DNA from: Saprospirales bacterium
GTDB taxonomy: Bacteria > Bacteroidota > Bacteroidia > Chitinophagales > Saprospiraceae
Direction of reading: 5' to 3'
DNA length: 7,351 bases
Assembly (NCBI GenBank): GCA_003448025.1
Contig: DLXL01000203.1
Coordinates: forward strand, 402 to 7,752
The position numbers were made by a program, and so were the translations under genes. Of this stretch, positions 1-6,253 are shown one piece after another; positions within the stretch are counted from its first letter, which is position 1, and each line of letters opens with the position of its first letter. Under the pieces are notes generated by a model. It saw nothing but the letters and a program-made list of their open reading frames with translations. It did not search any database and was not told where the DNA came from.

Positions 1-1
1 T

Positions 2-268
2 GCCCTGATACTGGAAAAACTGGCCGCCCATATTTCCTCCGAAGGCATTTTGGCCGTGAGCAACCAAACCGAGCGCTCTCAGCTCATGAACAAACACCTG
101 GCCGAAGAAAAACTCCTGCGCCTGCTGGAAAAAGCCTTCCATAAACCGAAAAAACGCAAAATCACCCGCATCCCACAAGCCGTTATTGCCAAAAGGTTGA
201 AAAACAAACGGCTGCACAGCGAGAAAAAAGCGGGGCGAACAATAGGTAATTACCTCATTGAGGAGTAA
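2..268 (+). CDS. arfB: ArfB/YaeJ-type aminoacyl-tRNA hydrolase (ribosome rescue), 3' part only
   Basis: The reading frame is open from base 2 to a TAA at 266-268, so the gene enters from outside the window and only its last 88 residues are visible. They match the C-terminal part of ArfB/YaeJ: a helical stretch with the family pattern 'TERSQLMNKHLAEEKLLRLL', then a very basic tail (HKPKKRKITRIP, AKRLKNKRLHSEKKAGR). ArfB enters the empty mRNA channel of stalled ribosomes with this basic tail and hydrolyses peptidyl-tRNA with a GGQ motif. The GGQ domain should lie upstream and cannot be checked here. The TTG at 50 is not a start, because the homology continues before it. The gene converges on the glycosyltransferase that ends at 410. 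The alternative, a full-length class I release factor, is less likely given the short length and basic end. Confidence 0.85.
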   Translation, partial: ALILEKLAAHISSEGILAVSNQTERSQLMNKHLAEEKLLRLLEKAFHKPKKRKITRIPQAVIAKRLKNKRLHSEKKAGRTIGNYLIEE

Positions 269-315
269 GGGCTATCACCAGACCAGCCAAAGCACGAATA
301 AGCAAGCAATATCTA

Positions 316-380
316 AACCAAAAAGTCACAAAAGGACACAAAGTTTTTTACCGGTTGTGTCCTTTTGTGACTTTGTGGTT
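316..380. repeat. Long inverted repeat in convergent spacer; possible bidirectional terminator
   Basis: The arms 316-341 and 355-380 pair at 25 of 26 positions (only 321/375 fails) around a 13-nt loop (342-354). The core arm is AAAGTCACAAAAGGACACA. It lies between two converging genes (stops at 268 and 410), where a shared terminator is expected. Read on the minus strand, the stem is followed by a moderately T-rich stretch; on the plus strand it is not, so it would terminate the glycosyltransferase transcript better than arfB. The arm also resembles a sequence at 5545-5561, which suggests a dispersed intergenic repeat rather than a plain terminator. The rest of 269-409 shows no gene. Confidence 0.75.
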
Positions 381-409
381 CAACCATTTGGTGTTTCGCT
401 CCTCTTCAA

Positions 410-1537
410 TCAGCTGTTCCCATACTGTTTCATCCATGCTGCACAGATTTTCTCCGGGGCAAATCGGGCTATCTGCGCTGTCATAGCCGGCAGCAGTTTT
501 TCCTTAGTTTGTGGGTTGAGTAATTGCAGGATTTGCCCGGCAATTTCTTCCGGCTGATCCGGTGAGGCATATAAAGCAGCCGGGCCGCCTACTTCTTCAA
601 AACAGCCTCCCCGGGTGGTGAGTACCGGTATGCCAACCGTCATGGCTTCCAGGATTGGAATGCCAAAACCCTCAAAAACAGAGGGATACACCATGCCGGC
701 GGCCCGGCGATACAGACCGGCCAAGGCTTCGGTAGACAAATGCCTGCGTACCCAGTGTACCCGAAGTCCGGCTTTAGCAGCCTGTTCCTCCAAACCAATG
801 GCATATGCGCTTTTCCCGGATCCCACCGCCACCAATGGGATATTGTGGCCGCGTAGTTTCAGCAGTTCCAATGCCCGAATCAATTGATGCCAATTTTTGC
901 GCGGAATCAAACTACCAACCGACAAAAGAAAAGGATCTTCCGGAAGTAAAATTCCCTCGGGTACAGGCAGCGCAAGGGGGTCGGGAAGGTGTCTGAGACT
1001 CAGGCGTTCAAACACGGCATCGCATGCCTGACCAATCACTTCAATCTTATCAGCTGATATGCCGAAAAAGTGCTGCAGATCGGCGCGGGTTTGTTCGCTG
1101 ATAGCCACCACAACATCCGCTTCCAACGCAGTCTTCCGGTACTTTTTTTCGTAGAAGTAACGGTCAATGCCCGGATACAGCTCCGGATGGCGCATAAAAA
1201 TAAGATCGTGCACACTCACCACACTCCGGATACCGGCGCTTCGCAAGCCATGCGGAAGTTCATGGCTCAACCCGTGAAACACCTGCACACCGTCCTTTTT
1301 GAGCTGACGGGTTATGCCTCTGCTGCGCCAAAGCGGATGAAAAGTACGCCCCAGCCAGGAATCCGGCAGTCGGATGCCATCGTCCACAGCCGCCAGTCGG
1401 CCGCGGTTATATGGCGTGTATAGCAGGTATTGATGTTCGGGGTAATAACGCCGGAGACCCTCCAGGAGGGTCCGACTATAAAAGCCGAGTCCGGTGGCGT
1501 TATTGAAGTAACGTTTGGCGTCGAATGCAATGATCAC
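410..1537 (-). CDS. GT-B glycosyltransferase, GT4-like (Glycos_transf_1)
   Basis: A complete 375-residue protein with the features of a retaining GT-B glycosyltransferase, which moves a sugar from a nucleotide-sugar donor to a growing glycan at the cytoplasmic side of the membrane. The N-terminal acceptor half has FDAKRYFNNATGLGFYSR (residues 5-22) and the SVHDLIF strand (108-114). VVAISEQTRADL (143-154) precedes the linker. The donor half starts at LLSVGSLIPRKN (204-215) and has the EX7E motif E289...E297 in YPSVFEGFGIPILEAM. The start is a GTG at 1537, because family members usually begin close to the 'IIAFDAKR' strand and a -7 promoter element lies just upstream. An in-frame ATG at 1573 would add 12 residues, but that promoter element would then lie inside the gene. 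It is a single gene facing away from the CHRD genes. Donor and acceptor sugars cannot be deduced; a role in surface polysaccharide synthesis is inference. Confidence 0.85.
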   Translation of the reverse strand: MIIAFDAKRYFNNATGLGFYSRTLLEGLRRYYPEHQYLLYTPYNRGRLAAVDDGIRLPDSWLGRTFHPLWRSRGITRQLKKDGVQVFHGLSHELPHGLRSAGIRSVVSVHDLIFMRHPELYPGIDRYFYEKKYRKTALEADVVVAISEQTRADLQHFFGISADKIEVIGQACDAVFERLSLRHLPDPLALPVPEGILLPEDPFLLSVGSLIPRKNWHQLIRALELLKLRGHNIPLVAVGSGKSAYAIGLEEQAAKAGLRVHWVRRHLSTEALAGLYRRAAGMVYPSVFEGFGIPILEAMTVGIPVLTTRGGCFEEVGGPAALYASPDQPEEIAGQILQLLNPQTKEKLLPAMTAQIARFAPEKICAAWMKQYGNS

Positions 1538-1543
1538 AGTGTG

Positions 1544-1551
1544 CAAAGATA
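1544..1551 (-). promoter_or_regulatory. Bacteroidota -7 promoter element for the glycosyltransferase
   Basis: On the minus strand this reads TATCTTTG, a full match to the Bacteroidota sigma-A -7 consensus TAnnTTTG. A TTTG (1579-1576, minus strand) lies 24 nt further upstream, a little farther than the usual -33 spacing. Transcription would start near 1538, only about one base before the proposed GTG start, so the mRNA would be leaderless or nearly so. Confidence 0.55.
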
Positions 1552-1642
1552 CAGGAATCGTTTGGCTGTACATTCCAAATGTCGGGTTATTGCAAATGAA
1601 TGGATATTCAAAATAAACAGTAAAAAAATAAGTCTTATACAG

Positions 1643-1650
1643 TAAGTTTG
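1643..1650 (+). promoter_or_regulatory. -7 promoter element for the first CHRD gene
   Basis: TAAGTTTG matches the Bacteroidota -7 consensus TAnnTTTG. It lies 39 nt before the ATG at 1690, giving a predicted leader of about 34 nt. No TTG/TTTG is seen at the expected -33 distance, only A-rich sequence, so the promoter may be weak or need an activator. The divergent region 1538-1689 otherwise shows no gene. Confidence 0.5.
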
Positions 1651-1689
1651 CAGGCATTCTTCTGTTCTCATAACCTATTGATTCTCAAC

Positions 1690-3498
1690 ATGAACAAAAC
1701 CATACACTTCCTACTCTTATTAGTGCTTTTATGCGGCATTTCTTTGCCGCTGCAGGCACAAATTCCTCACCTTGTTTTCCATGCTGAACTGGGTGGCGAC
1801 GAAATGATTCCATCCGTGAACACCCCGGGCAAAGGGTTGGTCACGTTTTTGTTCACCCCCGACCGCCAGAATGTGGACGTAAGCGGCATGCTCGTTAAGT
1901 TGAACGGCACGGTTACCTCTGCCAAAATCAGAAGAGGGATTACCGGCCAAACTGGCCCGGAAATCTTTGATCTAACCCCTTATATCAATGATCGTCATAT
2001 CATTGGGCAGGTGCCTGTGCCGGATATTCTATTGCACAACCTCCTGACCAACAGCGTGTACGTGGAAGTAAAAACTACCGCACATCCAAACGGTGAAATC
2101 CGTGGTCAGTTTACCTGCGAAGTAGACCTGGATTACAAAGCTCTGCTCACAGGTGATCAGGTTATCCCGCCAAGTGGCTCCAATGCCATTGCTTATGGAG
2201 GCTTACACTTTCCGTTAGGATCGGAAGACTTGGTATATGCATTCACCTACCGTGGTTTGAGCAGTGCTATCACCTCAGTGGCTATGTATGAAGGGATTCC
2301 CGGACAAACAGCAGTTCCACCTATCTACATGAACAAAGTAGTTGGTGGCTTGATCCAGGGGCTGATCGAGTTAGACACGATAGATCCTGAATTTTTGAGA
2401 AAAGCGGTAGAGGGCAGGTATTATGTATTGATTCGGACCGTGAATTATCCTCAGGGTGAAATCATGGGGAAACTGGAACACATTGGCTTTTTTGGATCCC
2501 TGGCGCCGGTGAATGGTATTCAGCAATTACCCCCGCCCATTCCGCCTACCCCGGGATTTGGATTCAGCTCTACCACGCCAAGTGGCGATCTGGATAGCCT
2601 GACAACCTGGGTTTTTATCAACAATATTCTACCTACCTCCGTAGCACTCCATATTGGCGAGCCCACACAAAATGGTCCTCAGCTATTTGAATTTGGCCCA
2701 TCGCAGATACCTGGCTGGTATGTTCAAAAATATGCAGTAACAGAACAGCAACTCACAGATTTCGCTCAGGGGCGTATGTATATTCAGGTAAAAACGGCAG
2801 CTAATCCTGATGGCGCCATCCGAGGTGTGATGAAAAACACCTTGCGCAAAGGATATGCCTTTGACTTATGCGGTATCCAAATGGTTCCGCCTACCAGCAG
2901 CGATGCGCTCGGAGTTGCCGTAGCATCGGTGGATTTAGCCAACTGTTACCTGAATTACAAAGCAATTACCGACGGCCTGGCCAGTGTGCCGGTAGATGCT
3001 TATTTTGCACAGGCGAATGTAGGCGCCAACGGCATTGCTTTTCATGGCATGCCTTTAACTGAACCTATCATTGCCGGCTCGCATGAAATCATGGCCGTCT
3101 TGGGGCCCATCATTGAAAATGGCGGCTCCTATGTGCAAATTGGAACCATGGGCAACCCTAATGGTGAAATCCGGGGGCAGGTTCGTCGCGGATTCACCTG
3201 CCCTGAAGTGGTAAGCGCCACTTCATTGGAGCAGGTTACAGAGGTTAACGTATCGCCGGTACCTTTCAACGACTTCCTGAATGTATCGCTAACCAGTAAA
3301 GAAAGTTTTGAAGCCCGACTGATCATGCACGATATACTGGGAGCGCCTGCTTATGTTCAAAACATAAACATTGTACAAGGCGAACAAAATATTGCTATTT
3401 CCACCCTTCAGCTACCGGCCGGGTTCTATTCCATTTCGTTGGAAATACCCACGGAAAATGCCTCGGTATTGTTGAAAAAAGTGGTGAAGACGCAATAG
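1690..3498 (+). CDS. Secreted four-CHRD-domain protein with type IX secretion sorting domain (paralogue 1)
   Basis: A 602-residue exported protein. Residues 1-23 form a Sec signal peptide (K3, hydrophobic core, probable cleavage LQA|Q after A23). Four CHRD-like repeats follow at about 27-141, 146-263, 264-383 and 386-499. Each ends in the family signature: HPNGEIRG (132-139), YPQGEIMG (253-260), NPDGAIRG (372-379) and NPNGEIRG (489-496), spaced 117-121 residues apart. Repeats 2 and 3 are more divergent. A Pro-rich linker (PPPIPPTP, 281-288) sits near the start of repeat 3. Residues about 508-602 form a Por/type IX C-terminal sorting domain (SPVPFNDFLNVSL, LPAGFYSISL, LKKVVKTQ), so the protein should cross the outer membrane and be released or anchored at the surface. 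The start is the ATG at 1690; an upstream in-frame TTG (1648) falls inside the promoter. CHRD domains are known from chordin, but their bacterial function is undefined. Its tandem paralogue begins 132 nt downstream. Confidence 0.88.
   Translation: MNKTIHFLLLLVLLCGISLPLQAQIPHLVFHAELGGDEMIPSVNTPGKGLVTFLFTPDRQNVDVSGMLVKLNGTVTSAKIRRGITGQTGPEIFDLTPYINDRHIIGQVPVPDILLHNLLTNSVYVEVKTTAHPNGEIRGQFTCEVDLDYKALLTGDQVIPPSGSNAIAYGGLHFPLGSEDLVYAFTYRGLSSAITSVAMYEGIPGQTAVPPIYMNKVVGGLIQGLIELDTIDPEFLRKAVEGRYYVLIRTVNYPQGEIMGKLEHIGFFGSLAPVNGIQQLPPPIPPTPGFGFSSTTPSGDLDSLTTWVFINNILPTSVALHIGEPTQNGPQLFEFGPSQIPGWYVQKYAVTEQQLTDFAQGRMYIQVKTAANPDGAIRGVMKNTLRKGYAFDLCGIQMVPPTSSDALGVAVASVDLANCYLNYKAITDGLASVPVDAYFAQANVGANGIAFHGMPLTEPIIAGSHEIMAVLGPIIENGGSYVQIGTMGNPNGEIRGQVRRGFTCPEVVSATSLEQVTEVNVSPVPFNDFLNVSLTSKESFEARLIMHDILGAPAYVQNINIVQGEQNIAISTLQLPAGFYSISLEIPTENASVLLKKVVKTQ
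3001..3498 (+). repeat. Near-identical 498-bp direct repeat, copy 1 (3' end of CHRD paralogue 1)
   Basis: By hand count this segment differs from 4939-5436 at 9 of 498 positions, including the last base of the stop codon (TAG against TAA). It covers codons 438 to the stop: most of CHRD repeat 4 and the whole type IX sorting domain. The 60 bases before it differ from the partner at 16 positions, and the bases after the stop are unrelated, so both edges are sharp. Confidence 0.9.
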
Positions 3499-3561
3499 TC
3501 CATTCAGGCCATTTGGACGGTGAAATAGTATCGTCAAAGCTGCCAGACTGAAACAGTATAG

Positions 3562-3615
3562 AAAACGAGGAAACATTGCCAAATCTCACAAATTTGCATG
3601 TTTCCTCGTTTTTTT
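3562..3615 (+). terminator. Intrinsic terminator after CHRD paralogue 1
   Basis: A perfect 14-bp stem pairs AAAACGAGGAAACA (3562-3575) with TGTTTCCTCGTTTT (3599-3612). It can extend inward with small bulges through 3578-3584/3592-3597. A run of seven T ends at 3615. It is a strong Rho-independent terminator for the first CHRD gene. It ends only 15 nt before the next start codon, so it separates the two paralogues transcriptionally. The whole spacer 3499-3630 contains no clear TAnnTTTG element. Confidence 0.85.
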
Positions 3616-3630
3616 CATGAACCATTCAAC

Positions 3631-5436
3631 ATGAAAAAAAACATTTACTACTTCCTGTTTCTGATACTTACTGGTGTTCTTGCTGCACCGCTGCAGGCAC
3701 AAATTCCGCAAATGTTATTCCATGCCGAGCTTGGCGGGGATGAGATGTTGCCACCTGTAAACACTCAGGGCAAGGGGCTGGTGAGTTTCCTGTTTACTCC
3801 TGACCGAACAAAGGTAGATGTAGGCGGAATGCTGATCCGTTTGAACGGAACCGTTACATCAGTTACCATTCGTCAAGGCAAAACTGGTGAAACCGGCCCG
3901 GTAATTTTTGACTTGACCCCTTACCTCAACGACCGGCATATCATTGGCCAGGTTACAGTGCCTAGTATTTTACTCCCCAACCTGCTCACCAACAGTGTTT
4001 ATGTGGAGGTAAAAACTACCGCACACCCTACTGGCGAAATTCGTGGACAGTTTGCCTTTGAAGCAGACCTGGCCTTCAAAAGCCTGCTTACGAGCGATCA
4101 GGTTAATCCACCGAGCAACTCCAATGCCGTTGCTTATGGAGGCATATTATATAAACTGGGATTGGAAGATTTAATATATGCATTTGCTTTCCGTGATTTG
4201 AGTAGTGCCATGACTTCTGTGGCATTGTATGACGTTGTTACCGGGCAACTTGCGTTTCCACCGTTTTTAATGGGTGGTGCAACAGGTGGCTTAATTCAGG
4301 GTTTTATTGAATTAGATACCATCGATCCTGATTTTTTAAAAAAAGCATTAGATTGCAGGTATAATGTGCTGATTAACACCGTAAATTACCCTCAGGGTGA
4401 AATCATGGGCAAGCTGGAACACGTTGGCCTTTTTGGATCTCTGGCGCCAATTACCAGCTTTCAGCAAATTCCGCCACCCACGCCTCCTGTGGGAATAGGA
4501 TTTAGCTCCAGTACGCCGAGTTTCGATCTGGACAGTATGACTACCTGGGTGTTTACCAATGACACCTCAACTACCTCCGTAGCACTCCATATTGGCGAGC
4601 CCAATGAAAACGGTCCTCAGCTTTTTGAACTTAGCGCCTCTGCAATACCTGGCCTGTATGTTCAAAAATATGCGGTAACAGAACAACAACTCACAGATTT
4701 CGCTCAGGGGCGCTTTTATATCCAGGTAAAAACTGCCGCCAACCCGGATGGCGCCATTCGAGGGGTCATGAAAAATACAATGCGCAGAGGGTATGCCTTT
4801 GATCTGTGCGGTGTTCAAATGGTTCCGCCAACCAGCAGCGATGCGCTTGGCGTTGCCGTAGCATCGGTAGATTTGGCGAATCATTTCCTGAATTACAAGG
4901 TAATTACTGATGGCTTAGCCAGCGCACCAGTGGATGCCTATTTTGCACAGGCGAATGTAGGCGCCAACGGCATTGCTTTTCATGGCATGCCTTTAACCGA
5001 ACCTATCATTGCCGGCTCGCATGAAATCATGGCCGCCTTGGGGCCCATCATTGAAAATGGCGGCTCCTATGTGCAAATTGGAACCATGGGCAACCCTAAT
5101 GGTGAAATTCGGGGACAGGTTCGTCGCGGATTCACCTGCCCTGAAGTGGTAAGCGCCACATCATTGGAGCAGGTTACAGAGGTTAACGTATCGCCGGTAC
5201 CTTTCAACGACTTCCTGAATGTATCGCTAACCACTAAAGAAAGTTTTGAAGCCCGACTGATCATGCACGATATACTGGGAGCGCCTGCTTATGTTCAAAA
5301 CATAAACATTGTACAAGGCGAACAAAATATGGCTATTTCCACCCTTCAGCTACCTGCCGGGTTCTATTCCATTTCGTTGGAAATACCCACGGAAAATGCC
5401 TCGGTATTGTTGAAAAAAGTGGTGAAGACGCAATAA
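3631..5436 (+). CDS. Secreted four-CHRD-domain protein with type IX secretion sorting domain (paralogue 2)
   Basis: A 601-residue paralogue of the preceding protein with the same architecture. It has a signal peptide 1-23 (KK at 2-3, LFLILTGVLAA core, cleavage LQA|Q), four CHRD-like repeats closing at HPTGEIRG (132-139), YPQGEIMG (253-260), NPDGAIRG (371-378) and NPNGEIRG (488-495), and a type IX sorting domain from about 507 to the end. A one-residue deletion in the Pro-rich linker accounts for the length difference. The last 165 residues differ from paralogue 1 at only three places (V/A, S/T, I/M), while the N-terminal repeats differ widely. Cysteine placement also differs: a Cys in repeat 2 (LDCRYN) is new, and the Cys after repeat 1 and in ANCYLN are absent. 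The ATG at 3631 is chosen because it directly precedes the signal peptide; an upstream in-frame TTG (3598) lies inside the terminator. No strong promoter of its own is seen. Confidence 0.88.
   Translation: MKKNIYYFLFLILTGVLAAPLQAQIPQMLFHAELGGDEMLPPVNTQGKGLVSFLFTPDRTKVDVGGMLIRLNGTVTSVTIRQGKTGETGPVIFDLTPYLNDRHIIGQVTVPSILLPNLLTNSVYVEVKTTAHPTGEIRGQFAFEADLAFKSLLTSDQVNPPSNSNAVAYGGILYKLGLEDLIYAFAFRDLSSAMTSVALYDVVTGQLAFPPFLMGGATGGLIQGFIELDTIDPDFLKKALDCRYNVLINTVNYPQGEIMGKLEHVGLFGSLAPITSFQQIPPPTPPVGIGFSSSTPSFDLDSMTTWVFTNDTSTTSVALHIGEPNENGPQLFELSASAIPGLYVQKYAVTEQQLTDFAQGRFYIQVKTAANPDGAIRGVMKNTMRRGYAFDLCGVQMVPPTSSDALGVAVASVDLANHFLNYKVITDGLASAPVDAYFAQANVGANGIAFHGMPLTEPIIAGSHEIMAALGPIIENGGSYVQIGTMGNPNGEIRGQVRRGFTCPEVVSATSLEQVTEVNVSPVPFNDFLNVSLTTKESFEARLIMHDILGAPAYVQNINIVQGEQNMAISTLQLPAGFYSISLEIPTENASVLLKKVVKTQ
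4939..5436 (+). repeat. Near-identical 498-bp direct repeat, copy 2 (3' end of CHRD paralogue 2)
   Basis: Partner of 3001-3498 at a constant offset of 1938 bases with no gaps. The first 59 bases are identical to copy 1. Recombination between the copies would delete 1938 bp and leave a single fused CHRD gene. Confidence 0.9.
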
Positions 5437-5459
5437 GTTGCCTATAAATAACTATATGA

Positions 5460-5505
5460 AAGATGCGCAACAGGATCATTAGTTCCGGTTGCGCATCTTG
5501 TTTTT
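5460..5505 (+). terminator. Intrinsic terminator after CHRD paralogue 2
   Basis: A perfect 12-bp stem pairs AAGATGCGCAAC (5460-5471) with GTTGCGCATCTT (5488-5499). Three more pairs (5473-5475/5484-5486) form beyond one mismatch, with an 8-nt loop. A run of five T follows (5501-5505). It lies 23 nt after the stop codon. Its sequence is unrelated to the terminator of paralogue 1. Confidence 0.85.
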
Positions 5506-5534
5506 GAAAAGAGCTGTGCTATACGGTACCTTTG
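5503..5534 (+). promoter_or_regulatory. Promoter of the DUF6913-dapA unit
   Basis: A -33-type TTTG (5503-5506), a 20-nt spacer and TACCTTTG (5527-5534) together match the Bacteroidota housekeeping promoter, the best match in the window. The -33 element overlaps the T-run of the preceding terminator. Predicted transcription start is near 5540, giving a leader of about 145 nt before the ATG at 5685. Confidence 0.65.
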
Positions 5535-5544
5535 ACGGGGAAAA

Positions 5545-5561
5545 GGCACGAAGACACAAAG
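5545..5561 (+). repeat. Dispersed intergenic repeat motif (GGCACGAAGACACAAAG)
   Basis: With its flank (5542-5561) this aligns to the inverted-repeat arm at 322-343 at 18 of 20 positions with a 2-base gap. The two copies lie in separate spacers about 5.2 kb apart. From memory, similar motifs are common between genes in environmental Bacteroidota; I could not check this here. Confidence 0.45.
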
Positions 5562-5592
5562 ACGGTAACACTAAATATTCAGCAGGGTCAGC

Positions 5593-5613
5593 CCCCTCTC
5601 TACAGGAGAGGGG
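5593..5613 (+). repeat. CCCCTCTC/GAGAGGGG hairpin in the leader
   Basis: A perfect 8-bp stem CCCCTCTC (5593-5600) / GAGAGGGG (5606-5613) closes a 5-nt loop TACAG, followed by GGGGTTGAGG. The shape resembles short palindromic repeats found between genes in many genomes, which often yield spurious 'YRRGVGV' peptides. There is no T-run, so it is not a typical terminator. Confidence 0.5.
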
Positions 5614-5645
5614 TTGGGGTTGAGGCAGAAACCCAGCCGAACGCC

Positions 5646-5678
5646 AACTCAAACACCCAAACACTCAAAAACTCAAAC
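5646..5678 (+). repeat. G-free imperfect tandem repeat, unit about ACTCAAAC
   Basis: Thirty-three bases made only of A, C and T, built from imperfect copies of ACTCAAAC / ACACCCAA. It ends 6 nt before the ATG at 5685 and fills the place of a ribosome-binding region. It should be unstructured, which may help initiation without a Shine-Dalgarno sequence. Confidence 0.5.
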
Positions 5679-5684
5679 GCTATT

Positions 5685-6212
5685 ATGATTGGACTGATTC
5701 GTAAAATATTATTCCGAAAGGGGATTCGGGAGCAGTTGGCGCAGCAAAAGCGGAACCGGCAGGTTCATACCATTGAAAGTGCCCGGACTATTGGTTTGTT
5801 ATTTGATGCTACTTCAGAAAATGCCCGGAAGGAAAGCCTTGAATTTGCAAAAGCGTTGGAAAAACAAGGAAAAAAAGTGCATAAACTTGGCTTTTTTAAT
5901 GCGAAACAAATGCCTGACATTTCGGAATTCGACGGTTTTTCCCTGAAAGAAACAACTTTTACCGGGCAGCCCAAAAGTGATAAAGCGGATCAATTCACCC
6001 GTGAAAAATTTGACCTTTTACTCACGCTTAATCCGGATGAATTGCCCGCCCTGGCATGGGTGGCATTACAGTCGCAGGCCGCCTTTAAAATTGGATTTGC
6101 CACTGAAAATCCGAATGATTACGATTTGCAACTGGAAACACCGGAGGGGAAAGGAGTTCGATACTTTACGGAACAATTAGCGGTGTATCTGGGAAAAATC
6201 GTGTTGACATAA
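5685..6212 (+). CDS. DUF6913-like protein of unknown function
   Basis: A 175-residue soluble protein with no signal peptide. A basic, helical N-terminus (MIGLIRKILFRKGIREQLAQQKRNR) is followed by a strand 'TIGLLFDATSE' (about 36-46), a helix with Lys-rich end (SLEFAKALEKQGKKVHKLGFF), the segment 'FDLLLTLNP' and the late 'FKIGFATENPNDYDLQLE'. This order, the size and the position just before dapA recall the Bacteroidota family DUF6913, identified from memory. No function is known and no catalytic motif is visible. The start is the ATG at 5685; the frame stays open back to a TTG at 5532, but that stretch encodes low-complexity peptide from repeat-like leader DNA and overlaps the promoter. It probably shares a transcript with dapA, 116 nt downstream. 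Confidence 0.7.
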   Translation: MIGLIRKILFRKGIREQLAQQKRNRQVHTIESARTIGLLFDATSENARKESLEFAKALEKQGKKVHKLGFFNAKQMPDISEFDGFSLKETTFTGQPKSDKADQFTREKFDLLLTLNPDELPALAWVALQSQAAFKIGFATENPNDYDLQLETPEGKGVRYFTEQLAVYLGKIVLT

Positions 6213-6251
6213 AAAGCATTGCCGGAAAATCATTCCGGCGTACATAGCCTG
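6209..6251 (+). repeat. Palindromic repeat array, direct copy 1
   Basis: A 43-base unit matching 6283-6325 at 40 positions (differences at 6228, 6244 and 6248). It contains a perfect 7-bp hairpin GCCGGAA (6221-6227) / TTCCGGC (6233-6239) with loop AATCA. Its first bases supply the TAA stop codon of the DUF6913-like gene. Confidence 0.8.
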
Positions 6252-6253
6252 TA

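Noticed and set aside
258..557. Plus-strand open frame of 99 codons after arfB
   Set aside because: It runs through the inverted repeat and antisense into the glycosyltransferase 3' end, and the composition is unlike a protein.
1690..1761. Cys15 in the signal peptide of CHRD paralogue 1 as a lipoprotein lipobox
   Set aside because: The residues before it are V-L-L, without the small residue required at -1. Paralogue 2 has no Cys there, and the LQA|Q signal peptidase I site is shared by both.
3617..3634. Five-codon upstream ORF (MNHST) overlapping the CHRD2 start by ATGA
   Set aside because: It is too short to judge, has no ribosome-binding signal and an overlap like this can arise by chance.
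5067..5264. Matching antisense open frames in both CHRD genes (3129-3326 and 5067-5264)
   Set aside because: They look conserved only because the two coding strands are nearly identical there. They lie wholly inside the CHRD4/sorting-domain coding region.
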